Shown here piece after piece: positions 35,443 through 47,249 of a stretch of 64,000 nt of DNA. The notes beneath the pieces are model-generated. The model searched no databases. It had not been told where the DNA came from and worked only from the letters and a program-made list of their open reading frames with translations. Positions within the stretch are counted from its first letter, which is position 1; each line of letters begins with the position of its first letter. Both the position numbers and the translations under genes were made by a program. Source of the DNA: Stomorhina lunata (lineage: Eukaryota > Arthropoda > Insecta > Diptera > Rhiniidae); assembly GCA_933228675.1 (NCBI GenBank), contig OW121745.1, positions 1,531,989-1,595,988 of the forward strand, given 5' to 3'.

Positions 35443-37055
35443 ACTCATACAATTTAAAATATACATAAACGTTTTTTGTGCTAATCATTAATATGATGTC
35501 CTAACGAAAACCTGAGTGTACAGTTTTCTTTGGATATGGTATCGTTTTGGTTCAAATAAATACTATATTTTTTTTGTAACGCAAAAAATATCCTAATTTT
35601 CTTTCATGTAAGTGTTTTTATAATCATTAAAATAATCAACTGTTGTGCATCAATAGTAAAGGAATCGTGATAATTTTTTGATTTATGATTGAGGACAAAT
35701 TTAATGTAAGTATTTTTTAAAATATTTAAATTGAATGTAAATATATTTTAAAAATACATAAAATGCCATTCTTAAAAACTGAATACATATTTAGTTCCAC
35801 TTTACTCAACTTATCAACGTGTATGAGTGGTTGTATTTTTTTTTATTTGTACGTGTGGTCTCGTTTGGGTTAAAAACATATAGTAGTGCATTGTAATCAA
35901 TCAAAAAGTATTTTTTGGTCATTACGCCCTTTTTCATTTCAGGTGACGACATACAATATGTATCTCTTAATTTAGTCAAAACAAAGACAAAAAGGTATAC
36001 AATTAAAACAAAGGAAAGTCATTAGATTTCGTATTGTTTCCCTACAGACTTATGTAGGTAAAATTATTTTTAAAAAGTCGGAACCCATTTATTCACCGTC
36101 GTCATCATCTTTAGGCAAAATTAATACATTTTTCTACATTCAATAAAAACCGATGTTAAAAAACCCTATATTAAAAATTTTGTGTTTTTCTTTTTCTTTT
36201 TTATTTGGAATTTCTTGTGGTTCGATCTGTATCACATTTTCCATGATAGCCTCTCATTGTTGTTGGGTTAACAATGGGCGTGATAAAAGGTATTCCGTAC
36301 GTACGTATTTATAACAAACTAAACAAATAACAAAAGAATAAAAGAAAAAATAAAGACCTCAACGCATCCTATACGCAACACTTACTTTTTTCTATCCCAT
36401 TGTTGAAGAGTCGCGTATTAAGAAGTATGATGGATTTTTTTTATAATACGTTCAAGTATGTAATGTTTGTTGTGCGAATATTTGTATTTCTATACTCCAT
36501 TCATTCATTTATCCATACAAAACTTAATTCAGATACATTAATACTTATGTATACATAGGTATGAATGAATGTATGCGTACATGTAGACACACAAATATGT
36601 ATATGCAGTCATGCACAATGGGTATTGTAAGAGCATTAAAGTTAAATACGGTTTAATACCATATGTTGTGCAATATTCTCTATTGTTTTCTAGTCATACA
36701 ATTTGATGGGATGGCAATAACCCAAAATTTGTGAAGGAATAAGTGAATGGGAGCGATTATTTTTTGTTATTACCACTACAGAAAATTGGGGTGGATTCTG
36801 TTGGGAACGCACTGGTTTACGAATTTGAAAGATTTTGATATTCCTAATGAAAATTAAACAACTAATTTGTGAAATTTTATTATTTGTCAGACTTAATTAA
36901 ACTTGTTCGCTTGCTTTTTGTTCGTCCTTTTATGCACAAATTTTATTTACTGACTTATATAAGGGTTTTCTCTTCGTTTTTTAATAAGAAAATAATGATT
37001 TGAAAAATCAATACAAAAATTTTGTTGCATACAATTTTATGCAAACTATACAAAT
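35443..37055. other. no gene; possible toy intron background
   Basis: No family match and no coding sequence. Less repetitive-looking than its surroundings, with an ATGAATGAATGTATGCGTACA-like simple region around 36560. If host regulatory DNA survives upstream of the exon, this is one candidate stretch. Confidence 0.3.
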
Positions 37056-37059
37056 ATGA

Positions 37060-38010
37060 TAGCGCTTTGACAGACGGCACAAAAATGAAAGTGACTTTTT
37101 TCAACACGCATTTCTCTTATTTTCTGCAAATCGGTCATAGTAATAAACAAGTAAGAAAGTGCAATAGTCGGTCAAGCCCGACTATACGATACCCTTCACT
37201 ACTAAGGTAAAAGAAGCTGTTTTCGTCATTTTCACTTATATAAGAGCTAGGGTCAAATGTGGACCGATTATCTGGAAATTTAGCAAATTGATTACAATTG
37301 TTACAAAAATTATGTACGCAAAAATAAACTTAAAATTCTCATTATCTTTAGATTTTTGAGCGTTTTTATGATTTTTGTCTCATTTAGTGCGCTTTTTGAA
37401 GTAGAGTTCGTATGGGAGCTATGGTCAAATGTGGCTCGATTTCAAATTTGGGACAGTGATTTAAGTTTACAGAAGCAGAATTTGTATTAAATTTCATGAA
37501 AAAATAATGATATTTGTGGCAAATATATGAATTCCGGGAAGTGGGACCTATGGGAGGTACCAGAAATGATGATTTTGACGAATTTCAATAGTCCCATGGT
37601 CCCATTATCAAAAAAATTATCTGTGCCAAATTTCATCAAATTATCTTAAGAATTGTGACCTGTAGTTTAATTACAAGGTTTACATGGGGTCCAGCCAACC
37701 AGATGGACGGACTGACATCGCTAAATCGACTTAGAAAGTGATTCTAAGTCTATTGGTATACTAAAAGGTGGGTCTAAGACAAATATTTCTATGCGTTACA
37801 TACATCAGCAAAAATTTATAATACCCTTTTCACCTATGGTGGTGAAGGGTATAAAAACTTTGAAAAATATTGAAGATAGAGGAAAATCAGAGGGTTACAA
37901 AGCAGCTTTCATAAAAATTTAAAAGTTTTGAGTTACATCAAAAATCGATAAATAAACTGTTACGGACGCTACATTTTTTATTTGAATGTCTTTTATTTGG
38001 ATAAATTCAT
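37060..38010. repeat. GACGGACGC-type repeat split by a family C copy
   Basis: GACAGACGGCACAAAAATGA and AAAGTGACTTTTTT precede, and ACTGTTACGGACGCTACA follows, a family C insertion. The same sequence is present uninterrupted at 63811-63960. Confidence 0.6.
37136..37862 (-). mobile_element. family C copy (reversed)
   Basis: It begins AACAAGTAAGAAAGTGCAAT with hairpin AGTCGG-TCAAGC-CCGACT (37166-37183) and ATACCCTTCACTAC. It ends with a hairpin built from ACCCTTTTCACC and GGTGAAGGGT (about 37823-37853). Internal landmarks include GGGACCATGG-type and CCAGATGGACGGAC sequence. About 730 bases. Confidence 0.8.
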
Positions 38011-39795
38011 ATTATATATTTTTTAAGGGTTCGTAAGGCAGTAAAAATAATTGTGTTATTTGTTCCCGAATTTCATCTAATTCCTCTTCTTGTACGCAGT
38101 TAAAAATGCGATTTTTGAACTCAATTTAACATTTTACGAAACGGGTAAATACGTATGTATATTTAAAATTTGACACTACTTTACATAAGTTTTACATTTT
38201 ATTTTACGTCCCAAGAATGCAGCGAGTAGCCGTGTCTCATGCTGAATTGAGAATGGACAATGGAGAAAAGAGAAAAATTGTGCTACTCAAATTCAAAAAA
38301 AAACTTTATTTCTATTGCGTACTAAAGACCTGCATCAGAGTAACAATTGTTACTGCAAAAATTGTTATAACCAGTTCTTACTTGCTACTTTTATTACAAA
38401 TGTGTAAATGGGTAGAAGTTAGTTGGTTTTGCATGTGTGTATCTACTCATACTCACCAAAACACAAATTGTTACTTTAGTTACCTGGTTGAGTAACAGTT
38501 TGTAACAGTTTTTTGGGTCATATAACAAATGTTACTTCTTGTTACTTGGCAGATAACTATTGTTACTTTTGTAACAATACAAATTGTTACTTTTGTTTCT
38601 CAAACAGATAATAAACTGATACATGTTTTGTTTATGAAAAAATACATTGTAGGATGTAGGAAGTGTTTTGTTATTAATTTAATATATTTTAGGCGGATTT
38701 TGACGAAATATGGAATATCATGAGACGAGGAGTTATGCTTTCAGAATAAAGTTTAAGTACGTCTTGTACAGTGGGCTCTACAGTAGACCAAAGTTAACGA
38801 CATCGGGTGTATAAAAAACAACTTTTATTATTTGCAAAAACTAAAAATTTCCTCAGGATGATTTCAACTCGATTTTGAAATCTTTAAAAATTATGCTGAA
38901 AGAATTTATTTATTTTTTATTTTATTATCAAACATTTTATCACCTAAAAGTGTAATTATTTTTATGTTTTATTTAACAAATCCAAAAACAAATAAATTTA
39001 TTTGCATTAAATGTTTAAAGATTGAAAAAAAGATTCTACAATTTTTATGAAATAAATTTTATTCTTGATTTTTTGGTATAAGTGAAATTAGTCAAGATGA
39101 AAAATTTTAAATAAGATTTAAAAATTATGTTTGAAATAAAATTTTTTAAAATCTATTAATATTTTTAATCTTTAAATAAAATCAAAAAATATTTATGCCA
39201 GTATTAATATTGATTAGAATGAAAAATATTTGATTCAAAACTTTTAAAATAGTTATATCAAGAATAGCCATTAATTTGAATAAGGTGGTAAAGTTAATTC
39301 GAGTACGCTAAATTCAATGGAATAATAGGTTTTTCGACGTTAATTCCCAAAAATTAATAAAAATGTTATGGTAATTTTAATAATTTTATTAGTGGGTTTT
39401 ATATTTGATTTGTTTCTGTATGACTCACCTAAATCAGTCTTTGGAAACATACATAATTGACTTCGATTATTTCGGGCAATACTATTAATGGATTAAAACA
39501 AGTACTAATCACTAATTTTTTATAGAATAAATCAATATAAATAAAAACAATTATATTGCTTATTTGTCATTTAATGTATACATAATAAAATGTGGACTAA
39601 TTTTCAACCATCATTTAAAAATAAAAACATAATCTAATTTCGAAACAAAATATGAGACATTTTACGTTATTATCTCTGTAATTATTTAGCTATAGATCAA
39701 GATCAATAAGTTAATATATGAACAATAAAAAATTGTAAAAATAATTCATCCACATTAAAAAAGTTATGAAAAATTTCGTCACGTTTTTAAACTTC
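38011..39795. other. no gene; contains GTTAC cluster and a Tc1-like tip
   Basis: AT-rich. A tip-like sequence TACAGTGGGCTCTACAGTAG and CCAAAGTTAAC at about 38768 resembles the one at 51838 and may be a lone Tc1-type end. The open stretch 38217-38495 has no recognisable protein motif. Confidence 0.3.
38336..38600. repeat. cluster of GTTAC/GTAAC motifs
   Basis: At least eleven GTTAC or GTAAC pentamers in about 265 bases, many within AATTGTTACTTT or TAACAATTGTTAC contexts, at irregular spacing. It could be a degenerate minisatellite, transposon subterminal sites or a regulatory cluster. Confidence 0.55.
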
Positions 39796-39886
39796 AATTA
39801 AAGTGTTATATTCGGGTGTGGCGAATCTTATATACCCACCGTCAAATTGTGTTAGATTTAGAAAGATATCTCACTTATCTACTGTA

Positions 39887-39953
<67 letters not shown>

Positions 39954-40668
39954 TATGTTATTATTAATAAAGTTTTATTCACTGACTGGTATGAATATAA
40001 AGTTTACTTATGCAAAATTTAGTAACTGGCATTTGTGGATTTTTAGTGGTTTCCGAGAGTGGTATTTACATTAATTTGATGGTCAATTGTGGACCGATTC
40101 CCATAAAATGACCAATAGTTGCATAAAACTTCTCTGTATTAAATTAAGTTGTTATATCTATTATAATTGGATATAATTTATCAACATTAATATGATTCCC
40201 GGGGAGGACCTCTAACGAAATGCACAACGATTTCGCCCATTAATACACTTTTTAAACATATCAAAAATACTTTTGTAAAATTTTGTCTTTCAAACTCTTT
40301 TAGTTAAGGAGCTATCGCGCTTTCATTTGATGGACAGATGAACTGAAACCTCCTTAATTTTGTGGTCATAGCTTTTAGAGTTTATCATCTATTGGCATTT
40401 AAGTTTATTTTAGGTGGAATTTAGAATTTTCACAGAAATGAAGAATATCTTTGCCAAATTTCAGTGACCTAGCCTTTTGTTTAGGCGTTATCGTGCTTTC
40501 AACATACAGGCAGGTAGACAGACGGACATCGCTTAATCGTCTTAGAATTTTATAAGGATTCAGAATATATATGCCTTTTGGTTTTTGAGCCAATATTAAG
40601 GAAATTACAAATGTAATGACAATCTCAATATACCTCCCATTATTTAAGTTGGTGGGTATACAAATAAG
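39796..40668 (-). mobile_element. family B copy (reversed) with long TA tract
   Basis: It starts AAAGTGTTATATTCGGG with a degraded hairpin and TATACCCACC. It contains a TA microsatellite at 39889-39949 and ends at GGTGGGTATACAAAT. The internal order agrees with the copy at 55490. Confidence 0.75.
39889..39949. repeat. (TA)n microsatellite
   Basis: About 30 uninterrupted TA units inside a family B copy. Confidence 0.95.
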
Positions 40669-40800
40669 AGTGTGCCGAATTTTATATACCCACGTTCATT
40701 CTGTTCAAAATTATCTCACATATCTCCGAGGGATCAGCTAATTTAAAATGGGGACCAAAAGCTATAATATTTGTTACGCTAGTTGACATTCATGGTGACT
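40669..40800 (-). repeat. second family B 3' end, tandem
   Basis: A second reversed terminus (AAGAGTGTGCCGAATTTTAT, TACCCACGTTCATT, ATCTCACATATCTCCGAGG) follows the previous copy directly. Half of the hairpin is deleted. Confidence 0.6.
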
Positions 40801-41434
40801 TCTTTAGAATAAATTTGGTTGTCGCACAGTAAACTGCCTAGTGGAAAAATCGATTTCGATTTAATCAATAAAATACATATGAAATGAAAGCAGACTCCCA
40901 CGATTCCAGAGGCGGTTTGGTTTTTCATATGCGTTGCACCTGTAAAAGGCTACACAGTTTTAAAGCTTTAGAAAAATAAATATCACAAATTAATTTTTCA
41001 ATAAAAATGCATGCAATTAAATTTGTTTTAAATATTAAGAAATGTAGCAGAAAGAATACAAAAATCCTAAAATTCAAATATTTATAATCACACTGTAAAA
41101 CAATTTTTAGCCAAAAAATGTACTTTTCAAAAAAAAAAAAAAATAGTCAGCTCGATGGACCCGAAAATATAGGCTTAAGATTTAAAAAACTACTTTTATG
41201 AATCAATAATCCTATTTTCTGTTATATATACTTAAATATGTGTAAAAAAGTTTTGGTGTTTTCTATGTCAACTTTTGAAATATAATGATTTTTAAAACCA
41301 TCCATATTTGATATTTTTATCAAAATTATCAGTTGATATTTTTAATATTTGAAAATGTATGATAATAAAAGGCAATAAATTACAGGTAATGAATACCAAT
41401 ATTAATTGAATACCAATGGTTATGAGTATTTTCA

Positions 41435-41800
41435 TCTATATCTATAAAAAAATGTCCGCGTCTGTTTGTATATTGTTTGTTGGGAAGGATCTCCGAAACT
41501 AGCGGACCGATTTTTCTGAAATTTTGACAGTGTAGTACGGTGTGGCCGGTGGTGACTATGGGCTTAATTTTTTTTTCAAGATCTCAAGTGGGAGTGACCC
41601 CTCCCATATAAGTCATATATCAAAAATGACAAATATGGAAGACCGCTGATTCAGAAATTTTGATTGTATGTGTGTGACCGTATGTAAAATATGCTTGGTT
41701 TTCTTTTTAATCTCAAGGGAATTGGAAAATGAGGATAAAATTGCCATTTTCTTTAAAATTGTATATCTTGAGAACGACTGGACCGATAACTGGATTCTGG
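41435..41800 (+). mobile_element. Helitron 5' fragment
   Basis: The 5' end A|TCTATATCTATAAAAAAATG is followed by GTCCGCGTCTGTTTG and ACCGATTTTTCTGAAATTTT, the same family as 52353-53484. It retains one or two of the internal GTGGGAGTGACCCCTCCCAT units and the ATATCTTGAGAACGACTGGA segment. No CTRR 3' end or hairpin was found, so it is 3' truncated or too decayed. Confidence 0.75.
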
Positions 41801-43120
41801 TAATCACGCCAATTATTCATAGCTTCCTCTCATGGTCTGGGGGTTTCTATTATTTCTACTTCTAGTATCTCGATTTGAAAGTAAATATTTTCAAAACACA
41901 ATGCCTTAAGCATTCAAATTCGAACAAAGTAATTTTTTTTGGCCAGTGGATCATTCAAACTCCCAGCATAAGTGGTTTCCTCAAGTTACAATATAAACAA
42001 ATTCAAATCGAATATTCATAAATATTAGTCCTTCTATCTTTCTTCCCATAACCTATTTTCCAGGTTCCAACACAATGTGTTGCATATGTAGGGGCTTTTT
42101 CTATAATGAAAAAAACTGTCTTTCTTACCACCTCCTCTACATTTTCCATTGATCCTAATAAATAATTTACTCCCTCTTTTTAATCATATTCTTTTAGTCA
42201 TTACCTATAATCTTTCCATAAAGGACTCTTCTTTAATTGGCTATTCTCTTTTTGGCATATCAATCACTAAGTTTTTATCCAACCCATTCCACTGCGGCTC
42301 TTTGAAAAATAAATTATCCGAAAATGGCTCTTATTGACATCACAAGTGATCACCCCTGATATATATGAATTATAGTCAAATATCACAAAATATACAATTT
42401 TTTTGCAAAAAATTAATTAGTCATATATATGATAGCTTAGTGTTTAACTAACGTTTGTAGCATATTAGTGATTTCCGGAAGTGGTTTTTATATCAAAACT
42501 ATGGTCAATCAAGGACCGATTCCTAATGCTAAAGTATTTTGCTTTATTTACAATTTTTTGTCCAAAATTAACAACGCAAGTCGGGGCCTCAGTGTATTAG
42601 TGAGCTTATAGTAAGTTAATTCATCGTTCGGCACGACGTTTATAGCACTGGAATCACTTTGTTTCTTTGATGTTCTTTGATGTAATTTGTATCTTAATGT
42701 TGTACTTTTATGCTTATTGCTTTTATTGTTGTATTTATAATAATATAAAAATGGAATTTCGTCTGTTTTATTTATATTTGACGATCACAAATTGTAAATT
42801 TCAAGTACTTGTTCCTTCTCTCAACACGCGGTGGCACGTGCCGACGAGTGTTGCACATTGTGTTATTAATACATACATAAAAGTGACAATTTATATGTAA
42901 ATGATTGATGTCTCTGAATCTCATATACTTTAATAAACCACCCACAAAAAATATTATGTATGTGGCCAAAAGAATTACTTGAGTTTCTCTTTTATTCGTT
43001 TAATTTTTTGAAACACTTTACAAACAAGTACTTAAGACACCGCTTGCTCTGATCTTGGAAATAAGACGCGTGCGGTTGCTACTTGGCATATAATATAGCT
43101 TGTATGTATGTTTTATAATT
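41801..43120. other. no gene called
   Basis: AT-rich. The stretch 42577-43090 is compositionally different (GGCACGACG, the palindrome GGCACGTGCC near 42833) and ends in a transcript-like AATAAA. It could be a degraded LTR or host sequence, but I found no TG...CA boundaries or duplication. Confidence 0.3.
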
Positions 43121-43123
43121 AAG

Positions 43124-44182
43124 GTAGACATCGTGAGCCTATATTCAATACCGTCTATGAAGATATTTTTTCGAAATCACTTTTAATTGGGAAACTATTT
43201 ATACCCTTCACCACCATAGGTGGAGGTATTATAAGTTTGTGCTGATGTATGTAACGCATAGAAATATTTGTCTTAGACCCACCTTTTAGTATACCAATAG
43301 GCTTAGAATCACTTTCTGAGTCGATTTAGCGATGTCCGTCCGTCCGTCTGGCTGGCTGGACCTCCATATAAACCTTGTAATCAAACTACAGGTCGCAATT
43401 CTAAAGATAATTTGATGAAATTTGGCGCAGATCATTTTTTTGATAATGGGACCATGGCTATTGAAATTGGTCAATTTTCATTATTTCTGGTACCTCCCAT
43501 AGGTCCCACTTCCCGGAATTGATATATTGGCCACAAATATCAATATTTTTTCATGAAATTTAAAACAAATACTGCTTATGTAAACTAAAATCACTGTACC
43601 AAATTTAGTTAAAATCGGTCCACATTTGACCATAGCTCCAATACAAACTTTTCTTTAAAAACGCACTAAGTGAGACAAAAAATCACTAAAACGCTCGTAA
43701 ATCTAAAGGTAATAAAAATTTTGAGTATATTTTTTGCATACATAATTTTTGTAATAACTGTAATCAATTTGCTAAATTTCGAGACAATCGGTCCACATTT
43801 GACCCTAGCTCTCATATAAGTCCAAATGACGGAAACAGGTTAAATATATAAGTTTTGAGAAAATGTTTGCATGATGGCAAAATTTAGCAAATATATATCT
43901 TTATACAGGAAAAATAACACCTTTGACCTTAGTGGTGAAGGGTATCGTATGGTCGGGCTTGACCGACTATAGCGCATTCTTACTTGTTTTTTTTTTATAA
44001 AAGTTACATCACTTTTAATAAAAATAAGAGAGAAAAAATCTACTTTAGAACTTTAGCTTAATTATATTGTAGATAAAATATAGACTTCTATTTAAATATT
44101 TTGGATATTAAACAGTTTTTTGCCTTTCCTTAAAAAAATATTTGATTCATAGTCGGTATTGAATATAGGCTCACGACATACT
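43124..44182. mobile_element. inverted-repeat MITE split by a family C copy
   Basis: TCGTGAGCCTATATTCAATA at about 43130 is repeated in reverse at 44155-44177 with one or two mismatches, and similarity extends further inward (CTATGAAGATATTTTTT). Between the arms lies the family C copy 43199-43990. Removing it leaves a MITE of about 260 bases. A half-copy tip occurs near 62415 (GAGCCTATATTCAATA). Confidence 0.75.
43199..43990 (+). mobile_element. family C copy, full length
   Basis: It opens ATACCCTTCACCACCATAGG and ends GTGAAGGGTATCGTATGGTC, with hairpin AGTCGGTCAAGCCCGAC (read from the other strand) and GCATTCTTACTTGTTTT. The GTCCGTCCGTCTG tract is at 43336-43350. About 790 bases. Confidence 0.85.
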
Positions 44183-45049
44183 CGTATGTATATTAGCATG
44201 CATCTCATTTAAAAAATGCGAAATAGCACCTTGACTCCCCCCAAAAAAAATTGCATCCTTCAAAAATATTAGAAATTGTGTTGTATTGAGCAAATGTCAG
44301 TAATTTTGATTTTACTGAAATTTTAAACAACAAGAATTTTATTTCAAATCATAAAAATCAGGAATCCATGAGTTTTGGAAATTTGCGTTCTTGACGACAT
44401 GCATAAACGTATACCTTAGAATAAAGAAATTGCAAAGCAAGACGGAATATGGCCCTAGGAAAAATGATCCCAAAGTAACAAATAAAAAATTACCACATTT
44501 ATGGGAAACTTTTTCGTGATGCATTGTTGCCCCAAATTTTTTATGAAATGGCCCCATTTTTCTCTACAAACTTTTTTGTGTTACTACACAAATCCTTTTT
44601 ATACACTTCGGGGTTATTTTTTATTTGACTTCTCCCTTTTTACACACCCAAAGAGACAATGCAAAAAGGCTAAAAAACGCAGAAAAATTTAGTGTTGTTG
44701 TACTCAGTATAAGTACAACAACACTAGAAAAAGTGACCGACTTTTCATCATAGATTATCATGGTCTATATGGCACCGCTAGGTATTTTTGATAATTTAAA
44801 ACAATTTTTAAAAATTATACCCCTAATATAAATATTTGTAAAATTTTGTGAAAAATTATGTGTGTAAAAAATAAATGAAGGACGCATTTGGAACTCATTG
44901 GTGTCAAAAAACGTATATGTTAAAAAATTGGAGATGTTACCTTTTCAAATTTGGCCATTCAAATAAATTGTCAATTTCTTTAGATTTACTAGTGTTTTCG
45001 TTGCATTTATGAGACTTTTGACAGTATATCGTGACCGACCATATAATTC
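44183..45049. other. no gene; contains a perfect 15-bp hairpin
   Basis: The hairpin at 44690-44726 has arms TAGTGTTGTTGTACT and its exact complement, with a 7-base loop. TATACCCCTAAT at about 44809 resembles the ATTAGGGG MITE tip. Nothing else assigned. Confidence 0.5.
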
Positions 45050-45625
45050 CATTTTTCCCCTGAAAATTCATGTCCTTCAGAATATGCACCAAAAATTGTG
45101 TGCACCAAATTTTCCATCAATTAAGCAATAATATTTATTATTTTATTTTTTTTTTTTGTTAAAAAAAAAATTTATTTTCGCGAAATTCTTAAATTTTAAG
45201 TCCCAATTGTTGCGAAACTGTTAAGATATCGACCTAAATGTTTTTGAGTTTTATTCTCCCATCTGTCCGTTTTAACACACATGTAAATAAATTCAAAATT
45301 TGTAATATTTGTTGAACAAAATTTTTGAAAAATTAAAAAATAATTTTTGAAACTGACCTGAGAAATATGTACCATTCCAACATGGAAAAAACTAATTAAA
45401 TTCTATTATATTTAAGCAACAATGGACTATTTAATACTAACGAGTATTTAATGATAAATTATGTCTAATTTTTAAAATTCAGTATTTGCATTGAACGTTG
45501 TCTACTTTGGCTCAAATTTTCAGATCTAAACTTTTAGTGTCACAATATTCCGTAGGAAAGGTTATAAAATTCGAAAAAATCATTTTCCTTCATACAAAAA
45601 ATTGTCACCCTAATGTACATATATT
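45050..45625. repeat. single-arm relative of the 21064-22010 palindrome
   Basis: Shares TGACCTGAGAAATATGTACC, CTAACGAGTATTTAATGAT, TTGAACGTTGTC and CACAATATTCCG with that palindrome's right arm. It ends TGTCACCCTAATGTACATAT, the mirrored ATTAGGG tip. Confidence 0.75.
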
Positions 45626-45730
45626 TTACAATTTAATACTTTTGAACAGCCAAATAATCTTAGGTTTCAAATATTATATGGACATTCAAATAAAAATTTT
45701 ACAATCTTAGTGCATAAGTAAATAATTAAT

Positions 45731-46320
45731 TATACCCTTCACCACCATAGGTGGAAAGGGTATTATAACTTTTAGTATACCTTAGACTTAGAATCACTTT
45801 CTGAGTCGTCTGAGCTGTCTGGCTGGACGGCAATTCTTAAGGTCGCAATTCTTAAGGTAATTTGATGAAATTTGGCACAGATAATTTTCTTGATAATGGG
45901 ACCATGGCTATTAAAATTTGTCAAAATCGGTTCATTATTTCTGGTACCTCCCATAGGTCCCACTTCCCGGAATTGATATATTGGCCACAAATATCAATAT
46001 TTTTCATAAAATTTAATACAAATTCTGTTCATATAAACTTAAATCACCGTACCAAATTTCGTTGAAATCGGTTTGACCATAGCTCCCATACAAACTATTC
46101 TTTAAAAACGCACTAAATGAGACCAAAATCACTAAAACGCTCGTAAATCTAAAGATAATGAGAATTTTAAGTTTATTTTTTTGCATACATAATTTTTGTA
46201 ACAATTGTAATTAATTTGACAAATTTCCAGATAATCGGTCGACATTTGACCCTAGCTCTCATATTAGTCCAAATGACGAAAACATCTTAAATGTATACGT
46301 TTTGAGAAAATCACTTACTG
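45731..46320 (+). repeat. family C copy, 3' truncated
   Basis: Starts ATACCCTTCACCACCATAGG and GTATTATAACTTTTAG and follows the C consensus up to GTTTTGAGAAAATC. The hairpin end is absent. Confidence 0.75.
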
Positions 46321-47023
46321 CAATAAATATTACCTTACCAGCTCACAATTCCATCTCTTTCCACCCACTTATTTCCAACAAAATGTATAATTGGTATAAT
46401 TGAAAACAAAACGTTCATCCGATCTGCTTTTTATTTGAATGGATACAAGGGCTATATTTAAAAATATATACGATGCATATAAGATCTAGTTGAAGATACA
46501 TACATACATATTTGGAAGTAATTTATTCTACATAATATATATAAGATTTGAAATGATATTAAGGTTGGTTGTTATCCGACTTTTGTGACTTTTACTACCG
46601 TGTACCGTCATGAATTATATCATATATTACAAAATCAGCTCAGCATTAAATCGGCCCATAAGCACCTGGTATCAAAAAAAAGAGATTCTCTTAAGTCCGA
46701 TATATAATTTATATCTGGCCGTCCTTCAAGAGTACGGTTTTTAACTGTATTTTTTAAACACTAGTTTTAAACTTTAATGGCAAACTTATAATATTACATA
46801 TCGGTTAAGGATAAAACAAGATGGCCATTATCAACAGTCAAAGTTCTGGATTGGTCGTTGGACGACCTTCTATGTATAAATATAGGAATAAGAAATAAAA
46901 AAACAATATATGTATTTAAAATTCACCGTCTTCTTGTTTTTAATATATTTATGTAAATGATTATATATTTTACATATTTTAATAAAATTTTTGGTTTTAA
47001 AATAAATATTCACATAATTTCAG
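46321..47023 (+). other. toy intron, 3' end with splice acceptor
   Basis: Sequence leading to the exon; the acceptor CACATAATTTCAG ends at 47023. Around 46600-46760 there are weak family A-like fragments. No further exon recognised. Confidence 0.6.
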
Positions 47024-47249
47024 GTATCATCTATCAACCGCGTTTTACGAAACTTAGCATCACAAAAAGAACAACAAGCTCAGCAACAAAGTGAATCAGT
47101 TTATGAAAAGCTTCGAATGTTTAATGGGCAATCTGGTGGATGGGCGTGGTATCCAAGTAACACGACAACTGCTCATTTAGCCTTACCTCCAACACCTGCC
47201 GGCGCAACCTTAACAAGCCAAATAACGCGAGAAGAGATACTAAAGCGAG
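47024..47249 (+). CDS. toy: twin of eyeless (Pax6) internal exon
   Basis: An internal exon of the Pax6 transcription factor twin of eyeless, which acts in the nucleus upstream of eyeless in eye and brain specification. In phase 0 it encodes [20 protein letters not shown], then [16 protein letters not shown] and [20 protein letters not shown], continuing to ITREEILKR. The first residues are the C-terminal end of the paired domain. The [25 protein letters not shown] block distinguishes toy from eyeless. The acceptor is TTTCAG|GTATCA and the donor CGAG|GTAAAT, leaving phase 1. In Drosophila the next residue after KR is Glu, which fits a split G|AR codon. The exon is 226 bases with no lesion. The other paired-domain exons and the homeobox exons were not seen, so they lie outside or are too short for me to recognise. 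Confidence 0.93.

Noticed and set aside
38217..38495. 92-codon open frame with several Cys residues
   Set aside because: No recognisable domain; half of it overlaps the GTTAC cluster, so the openness comes from repeat composition.
42577..43090. Possible solo LTR with AATAAA and the CACGTG palindrome
   Set aside because: No TG...CA boundaries, no target duplication and no second copy in the window.
44690..44726. Perfect 15-bp hairpin as a transcription terminator or microRNA
   Set aside because: Too short for a pre-miRNA and there is no bacterial-type context; recorded only as a hairpin.
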